From positions 2,480,001 to 2,544,000 of the forward strand of contig JMMB01000007.1 in assembly GCA_000686145.1 (NCBI GenBank): DNA of 64,000 bases, given 5' to 3'. Positions 63,730 through 64,000 of this stretch are shown here, piece after piece. A model generated the notes under the pieces. That model saw only the letters and a program-made list of their open reading frames with translations, was not told the origin of the DNA and did not search any database. This DNA is from Peptostreptococcaceae bacterium VA2 (lineage in GTDB: Bacteria; Bacillota; Clostridia; Peptostreptococcales; Peptostreptococcaceae). Both the position numbers and the translations under genes were made by a program. The number at the start of each line of letters is the position of its first letter. The first letter of the stretch is position 1.

Positions 63730-64000
63730 TTAATAAGTTACTGTAGATAATTTTCCAAATCCTGTTTCATTAGTAGCTCCAGTTATAACTTGTATTTCAG
63801 CTTCTATGCTTCCATCTTCCCTTAAACTTCCAGCAAATCCACCAGCTATAAAATCTACTACTTCTATATGACCTAATATTTTGTCCATCTTAGGAAGTAC
63901 TATTAATTCATTAGCATTTCCACCTGTTACAACTGCATTAGCTAGCACATCTGCATCTGCAAGTGATTGAGAACCTCCATCACGTCCTGCATATTCATCA
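63730..64000 (-). CDS. grdE: Glycine reductase component B proprotein GrdE (C-terminal part; runs off the window)
   Basis: The last 89 codons, open to the window edge. Contains [40 protein letters not shown] and [16 protein letters not shown]. The GrdE precursor is cut to give a pyruvoyl-bearing subunit that binds glycine. It lies 45 bases before grdA, the classic trxB-trxA-grdE-grdA-grdB order. Confidence 0.9.
   Translation of the reverse strand, partial: DEYAGRDGGSQSLADADVLANAVVTGGNANELIVLPKMDKILGHIEVVDFIAGGFAGSLREDGSIEAEIQVITGATNETGFGKLSTVTY

Noticed and set aside
1-64000. CRISPR arrays, tRNA or rRNA genes, complete insertion sequences or prophage
   Set aside because: No regularly spaced repeats, tRNA-like cloverleaf with CCA end, rRNA sequence, or intact transposase or integrase was seen on either strand.

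Overview
The window is AT-rich, Gram-positive, anaerobe DNA. Three things point to Peptostreptococcaceae (relatives of Clostridioides, Paeniclostridium, Paraclostridium): a flagellar cluster whose gene order closely follows the C. difficile F1/F2/F3 regions, a flagellin-glycan gene set of the C. difficile type A kind between flagellin and the basal-body genes, and a selenocysteine-containing glycine reductase operon. Species cannot be fixed from the sequence alone.

Layout, left to right. 1-10362: chemotaxis genes (three related MCPs, two cheY encoding identical proteins, cheA, cheC, cheD, cheW, cheR), all on the minus strand, with sigma-D type promoters in front of the MCPs. 10552-30974: the large early flagellar operon on the minus strand (transcribed from flgB at the right end): flgB flgC fliE fliF fliG fliH fliI fliJ fliK flgD flgE motA motB fliO fliP fliQ fliR-flhB flhA fliA flgF flgG fliM fliN and an unknown membrane protein. 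Its leader (31000-31442) carries a c-di-GMP-I riboswitch with a terminator, then a possible internal promoter and a second terminator. 31681-32582: a broken plus-strand glycosyltransferase gene. 33155-39180: flagellin glycosylation genes. 39261-46857: late flagellar operon (yaaR-like, fliN-like, flgM, flgN, flgK, flgL, fliW, csrA, fliS, fliD, fliT-like) plus fliC. 46942-50756: an EAL phosphodiesterase, an orphan LytTR regulator with a degenerate receiver, a lytic transglycosylase behind a sigma-D promoter, and a secreted protein of unknown function. 51203-57086: a dicarboxylate/amino-acid symporter and a Bce-type peptide-sensing module (response regulator, histidine kinase, ABC ATPase, permease). 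57232-64000: transaldolase-like enzyme, xpt with a guanine riboswitch, and glycine reductase genes grdD, grdC, grdB, grdA and the 3' part of grdE; grdA and grdB each contain an in-frame TGA read as selenocysteine.

How the parts work together. Low c-di-GMP should relieve the riboswitch terminator in front of flgB; the EAL protein at the other end of the flagellar region could supply that low level. The early operon makes the hook-basal body and FliA (sigma-D). FlgM restrains FliA until export. FliA then reads the TAAA-N15-(G/T)CCGTATAA-like promoters found before fliC, the MCPs, the transglycosylase and probably the late operon. FliW/CsrA probably add translational control of flagellin: an almost perfect CsrA site sits in the fliC leader. 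Points worth a second look are the tandem attenuators before flgB, the duplicated cheY-terminator-promoter-MCP unit, a FliM without its usual CheY-binding N-terminus, the absence of flhF/flhG, fliL and flbD, the degenerate LytTR receiver, and a secreted protein with paired direct-repeat operators.
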